14,423 nt of DNA from Candidatus Omnitrophota bacterium (GTDB lineage: Bacteria > Omnitrophota > Omnitrophia > Omnitrophales > Aquincolibacteriaceae), in assembly GCA_023819025.1 (NCBI GenBank), contig JAMWDC010000012.1, positions 1 to 14,423 on the forward strand. The letters are read 5' to 3'. The position numbers and the translations under genes were made by a program. The notes under the pieces are model-generated. The model was not told the origin of the DNA, searched no databases, and was given only the letters and a program-made list of their open reading frames with translations. Of the stretch, positions 11,818-14,423 are shown in pieces. How positions within the stretch are numbered: position 1 is the stretch's first letter; each line of letters begins with the position of its first letter.

Positions 11818-13557
11818 CTATGCTGTGCCGGCTTTTTGTAAGTAACAATGCCCCATCACAAGGACATCCATTTTTGTACCAAGAAAGCAATCCAGCGCCT
11901 CTTGGGGGGTGCAGACAATGGGTTCCTGCTCGTTAAAGGAGGTGTTCAATAAGACGGGGACGCCGGTTTCGTCGCCGAATGCCTTGATGAGTTTCCAAAA
12001 TAGCGGATTTGTCTTTTTTGAAACGGTCTGGACCCGGCTCGTGCCGTCGGCATGAGTCACAGCCGGAATGACGGACCGCTTCTCAGGCCTTACGGGAAAA
12101 ACCTTAAGCATAAAGGGAGATTCATCGCAATCCATCTCGAAGAAATTTTTCGCTTCCTCTTCCAGGACCGCTGGTGCAAACGGCCGGAACGCCTCCCTGT
12201 GCTTGACCCGTTCGTTCAATATATCCTGCATCTCCGGACGTCTTGGATCCACAAGAATGCTCCGGTTTCCGAGTGCGCGCGGGCCAAATTCCATCCGGCC
12301 CTGAAACCAGCCGACCACTTTTCCTTCGACCAGATCCTTGATGGTCTGCTGGACAAGATCCTCCTCAGGAAGAACGATATAAGGAAGCCCTTTGGCCTTA
12401 ACGGCATCTTCGATTTCCTTTTCGGAAAATTTGGATCCGAAATAGGCATGATTCATCACAAAAGTGCGGGATTTGCGGAGCACCGAGTAGTGAACAAATG
12501 CCGTGGCACCGAGCGCCGTACCTGCGTCGCCGGCCGCGGGTTGGATATAAACATTTTCGAAAGGCGTACTTCGGGAAATTTTTCCGTTCGCCAAACTGTT
12601 AAAGGCCACCCCGCCTGCGAGGCAAAGATTTTTTTCGCTTGTTTTCTTGTGAAGATGCCTCAGAATATGAAATAAGATTTCCTCCAACACCGCCTGGACC
12701 GAGGCCGCAATATTTCGGTCCCGGTCCGTCAGACGTTCGCCGGGCATGCGCGCCATGCCAAACTTATCCACCCACCGATCCGAATACATCATATCCTGTT
12801 CCGGACTCCCTCCTTCCCAACGGATCTTGGCGTGTCCTTCGTGGTGAGTGAAGTAACTCAGGTTTAGTTCAAACTGGCCGTTGGATTTGAAATAAACCAT
12901 ATGCCGAAAGGCCTCTACATAAGTCGGTCTGCCGTAGGCAGCCAAACCCATAACTTTGTATTCGTCGCCGAATTTCGGGAAACCCAAAAACTGCGATGCT
13001 GCCGTATAAAGAAAGCCCGCAGAATGAGGAAAATACACTCGGTCCATCACCCGAATCCGGTTGCCGTTTCCAATCCCCCACATGGCGGATGAGAAATCCC
13101 CCATGCCGTCAATCGATAGAAAGGCCGCGCGGTCGAATCCCGAAAGAAAGAAACAGCTTGCCGCATGGGTTAAATGATGCTCTACATGGATAAATTTCGT
13201 GCGGAGGAATTTGGGTTTTGCGCCGATAGCCTCAAAAAAATCCCTCTCAAAATGCGAGGAGGCGCGGAAGGCCCTCAGGCGGTTGAACACAAATTTGTGC
13301 TCCGGTTTATTTTTTAGTACGAAAAGGATTTTCTTGAGCAGATTTGCATACGGGTTCTTGGAAATGGCTACGATATCGATGGCGGATGCAGGTATTCCGG
13401 TTTCTTGTAAACATCTCTTTAAGGCGAGCTCCGGAAATCCCGAAGCATGCTTGATCCGGTTATACCGTTCTTCTTCGGCCGCCCAAATCGGAACCCCGTC
13501 GCGCAAAAGCGCAACCGAGGCATTCGGATGATACGCGTTAATCCCGAGAATGATCAT
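11818..13557 (-). CDS. NodU/CmcH-family carbamoyltransferase
   Basis: Transfers a carbamoyl group from carbamoyl phosphate, via carbamoyl-adenylate, to a hydroxyl on a sugar or small molecule; family members act on Nod factors, antibiotics and polysaccharides. 579 residues, full length. The N-terminal Kae1-like domain shows HHLTHAAS (127-134, metal-binding histidines), SIDGMGD (148-154), GLAAYGRP (204-211), AGGVAFNS (314-321) and AAGDAGTALGA (341-351). The C-terminal domain has GRMEFGPRALGNRSILVDPR (420-439), FRPFAPAV (457-464), HADGTSRVQTV (502-512) and LLNTSFN (536-542). Beside glycan-assembly genes, a sugar substrate is the natural inference. The start is ATG 13557 without a Shine-Dalgarno site; a CATACT box 8 nt upstream could be a leaderless-type promoter. 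Confidence 0.92.
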   Translation of the reverse strand: MIILGINAYHPNASVALLRDGVPIWAAEEERYNRIKHASGFPELALKRCLQETGIPASAIDIVAISKNPYANLLKKILFVLKNKPEHKFVFNRLRAFRASSHFERDFFEAIGAKPKFLRTKFIHVEHHLTHAASCFFLSGFDRAAFLSIDGMGDFSSAMWGIGNGNRIRVMDRVYFPHSAGFLYTAASQFLGFPKFGDEYKVMGLAAYGRPTYVEAFRHMVYFKSNGQFELNLSYFTHHEGHAKIRWEGGSPEQDMMYSDRWVDKFGMARMPGERLTDRDRNIAASVQAVLEEILFHILRHLHKKTSEKNLCLAGGVAFNSLANGKISRSTPFENVYIQPAAGDAGTALGATAFVHYSVLRKSRTFVMNHAYFGSKFSEKEIEDAVKAKGLPYIVLPEEDLVQQTIKDLVEGKVVGWFQGRMEFGPRALGNRSILVDPRRPEMQDILNERVKHREAFRPFAPAVLEEEAKNFFEMDCDESPFMLKVFPVRPEKRSVIPAVTHADGTSRVQTVSKKTNPLFWKLIKAFGDETGVPVLLNTSFNEQEPIVCTPQEALDCFLGTKMDVLVMGHCYLQKAGTA

Positions 13558-13634
13558 GAAAAGACAGTATGCGTACCAAAATTAATGTAAAAACATTCGA
13601 TAACGACAAGTTTTTCGGATTTTCACATACTGCT

Positions 13635-13841
13635 TTATGTTAGTTTAAAACGATGCGGTGAAGGGAAACTATCTTTTTTCTGAAAATATTCTTTCCCAAA
13701 AATCTTCAAATTCCAAAGGATAAAATTCAGATATTCGTCCATGGATAGTCTTTGTACTTCCGCCAAATTCCGTTTAAAGACAGGTAGATCGAGGACAATG
13801 GCAGACGGTTTAGGTCTCGATGAGGATCTTGATTTTTTCAT
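13635..13841 (-). CDS. Small partner protein of the nucleotidyltransferase, 68 residues
   Basis: Starts at ATG 13841, 32 bp inside the end of the nucleotidyltransferase gene in another frame, and ends at TAA 13635. The product begins MKKSRSSSRPKPSAIVLDLP and continues VFKRNLAEVQRLSMDEYLNFILWNLKIFGKEYF, a helical-looking stretch. The frame is open further upstream to 13973, but that part lies wholly inside the neighbour and is taken as shadow. Overlap of this kind usually means translational coupling and joint function. No domain is recognised. A GAGAAAC sequence before the ATG is a weak ribosome site. Confidence 0.55.
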   Translation of the reverse strand: MKKSRSSSRPKPSAIVLDLPVFKRNLAEVQRLSMDEYLNFILWNLKIFGKEYFQKKDSFPSPHRFKLT

Positions 13842-14346
13842 AAAGTTTCTCGGTGCCGAAGGTTCGGCATAAGGATTTAAATTCTGCTGAATGGATATCC
13901 CATTTATAAAACTGGACAAGGGAAACAATATCCAATAAATCCTTTTGTCGATTCGGATTACTTTTAAGCGCATGAAGTTTTAAGGCAATCAAATGCTTAT
14001 ATCCCGGGACGATGAATTCCTTCCCTGCAATTTTTATTTTTTGTCCGTTTTCGATAATTTTCCCAAGTGTCTTCGCATCGACAAACATCAGGTCCAAATC
14101 AATTTGATAGTTGCCCGAATCACGATATTGTGCAAAGTTTTCCTCTTTCACGAGCTGCCGATACCCTAATTGGATCATGACGGCATTCGCCCTTCCAAAA
14201 TCCTTATCCAAGATCAAAAAATCCACATCCTTCGTGTTCCGGTGAATACCATATGCATTCATCGCAAATCCGCCTATTAAAACAAAAGGGATATCAGCCA
14301 TTAAAAACTCATCATGAATGGCGTCAAAAATTGTGGGATATTTCAT
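13810..14346 (-). CDS. Nucleotidyltransferase-fold protein, AbiEii/DUF-type
   Basis: A 178-residue protein with the minimal nucleotidyltransferase signature: GGFAMNAYGI (25-34) followed by TKDVDFLI (38-45), giving GG and the metal-binding pair D40/D42. A third carboxylate is likely at D83 or D85 (YQIDLDLMF). The later HLIALKLHAL and RQKDLLDI segments resemble those of AbiEii/MenA-like toxins and related stand-alone nucleotidyltransferases. The substrate is unknown; it could be a tRNA, a protein or a small molecule. The start is ATG 14346, just after an extended -10 box, implying a leaderless mRNA. The overlapping downstream small gene makes a two-gene module. A toxin-antitoxin reading is possible but not shown. 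Confidence 0.75.
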   Translation of the reverse strand: MKYPTIFDAIHDEFLMADIPFVLIGGFAMNAYGIHRNTKDVDFLILDKDFGRANAVMIQLGYRQLVKEENFAQYRDSGNYQIDLDLMFVDAKTLGKIIENGQKIKIAGKEFIVPGYKHLIALKLHALKSNPNRQKDLLDIVSLVQFYKWDIHSAEFKSLCRTFGTEKLYEKIKILIET

Positions 14347-14351
14347 GTGAC

Positions 14352-14360
14352 ATTATACCA
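14352..14360 (-). promoter_or_regulatory. Extended -10 promoter for the nucleotidyltransferase gene
   Basis: TGGTATAAT on the minus strand (a perfect TATAAT with the upstream TG) ends 5 nt before ATG 14346, so the transcript should begin at or just inside the start codon. No -35 match at the proper distance, as is common with extended -10 promoters. Confidence 0.5.
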
Positions 14361-14393
14361 TGGAATTAAGGAAATTGACGGACAGAGAAGGAG

Positions 14394-14423
14394 ATGACAG
14401 TGCTCTTCTTCGAATACCCAAAC
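14394..14423 (+). CDS. Possible start of a gene running off the right edge
   Basis: AAGGAG (14388-14393) is followed by a frame open to the window end. ATG at 14394 touches the Shine-Dalgarno site and is too close; GTG at 14400 in the same frame has a suitable 6-nt spacing and would begin MLFFEYPN. A TTGACG at 14375-14380 is upstream without a matching -10 box. Only 8-10 codons are visible, so the product is unknown. Confidence 0.3.
   Translation, partial: MTVLFFEYPN

Noticed and set aside
12052..12675. A 207-codon plus-strand frame within the carbamoyltransferase gene.
   Set aside because: Wholly antisense to a well-conserved gene, with no recognisable domain or start signal.
13842..13973. 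Upstream extension of the 68-residue partner protein to 112 residues.
   Set aside because: The added part lies entirely inside the nucleotidyltransferase coding region and looks like an out-of-frame reading of it.

Overview
The window looks like chromosomal DNA of an uncultured, probably Gram-negative bacterium of moderate GC. It has an LDH-type malate dehydrogenase, a short isocitrate dehydrogenase, an AmmeMemoRadiSam radical SAM enzyme, a four-helix-bundle (S23-type) gene and a NodU-type carbamoyltransferase beside polysaccharide glycosyltransferases. This mix fits candidate phyla such as Omnitrophota or Nitrospirota-like lineages, but the phylum is inference only. No rRNA, tRNA, CRISPR array or autonomous transposase was seen.

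Layout. Bases 1-2950, minus strand: a TCA block transcribed idh, mdh, acnA, with acnA running off the left edge. It covers citrate to 2-oxoglutarate plus malate oxidation. A short divergent promoter region separates it from a plus-strand pair (3087-4060): an inositol-monophosphatase-family phosphatase and a 57-residue basic protein. Bases 4206-6106, minus strand: an alpha/beta hydrolase and an AmrS-type radical SAM protein. Bases 6274-7386, plus strand: the adenine glycosylase MutY. Bases 7422-13557, minus strand: part of a surface-polysaccharide locus. In transcription order it holds a NodU-type carbamoyltransferase, a broken four-helix-bundle gene, a GT4 glycosyltransferase, a polyprenyl-phosphate glycosylphosphotransferase that would start lipid-linked glycan assembly, and a broken FkbM methyltransferase. 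Bases 13635-14346, minus strand: a nucleotidyltransferase gene overlapping a small partner gene. A possible plus-strand gene starts at the right edge.

The most notable signal is a set of small non-autonomous insertions inside coding sequence. A 118-bp element in fkbM and a different 121-bp element in the four-helix-bundle gene each have imperfect terminal inverted repeats and an 8-bp target duplication. Removing each element with one duplication copy restores the expected family sequence exactly, and both net insertions (126 and 129 bp) are multiples of three. A third kind of repeat, a 28-29 bp palindrome centred on TTCGCGAA, occurs just upstream of mutY and again in frame inside its C-terminal domain. 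Both pseudogenes carry a single in-frame TGA.

A second theme is promoter placement. Several -10 boxes lie only 5-8 nt from the start codon (mutY, amrS, the nucleotidyltransferase gene), suggesting leaderless or near-leaderless mRNAs. By contrast, the two pseudogenes have clear Shine-Dalgarno sites.
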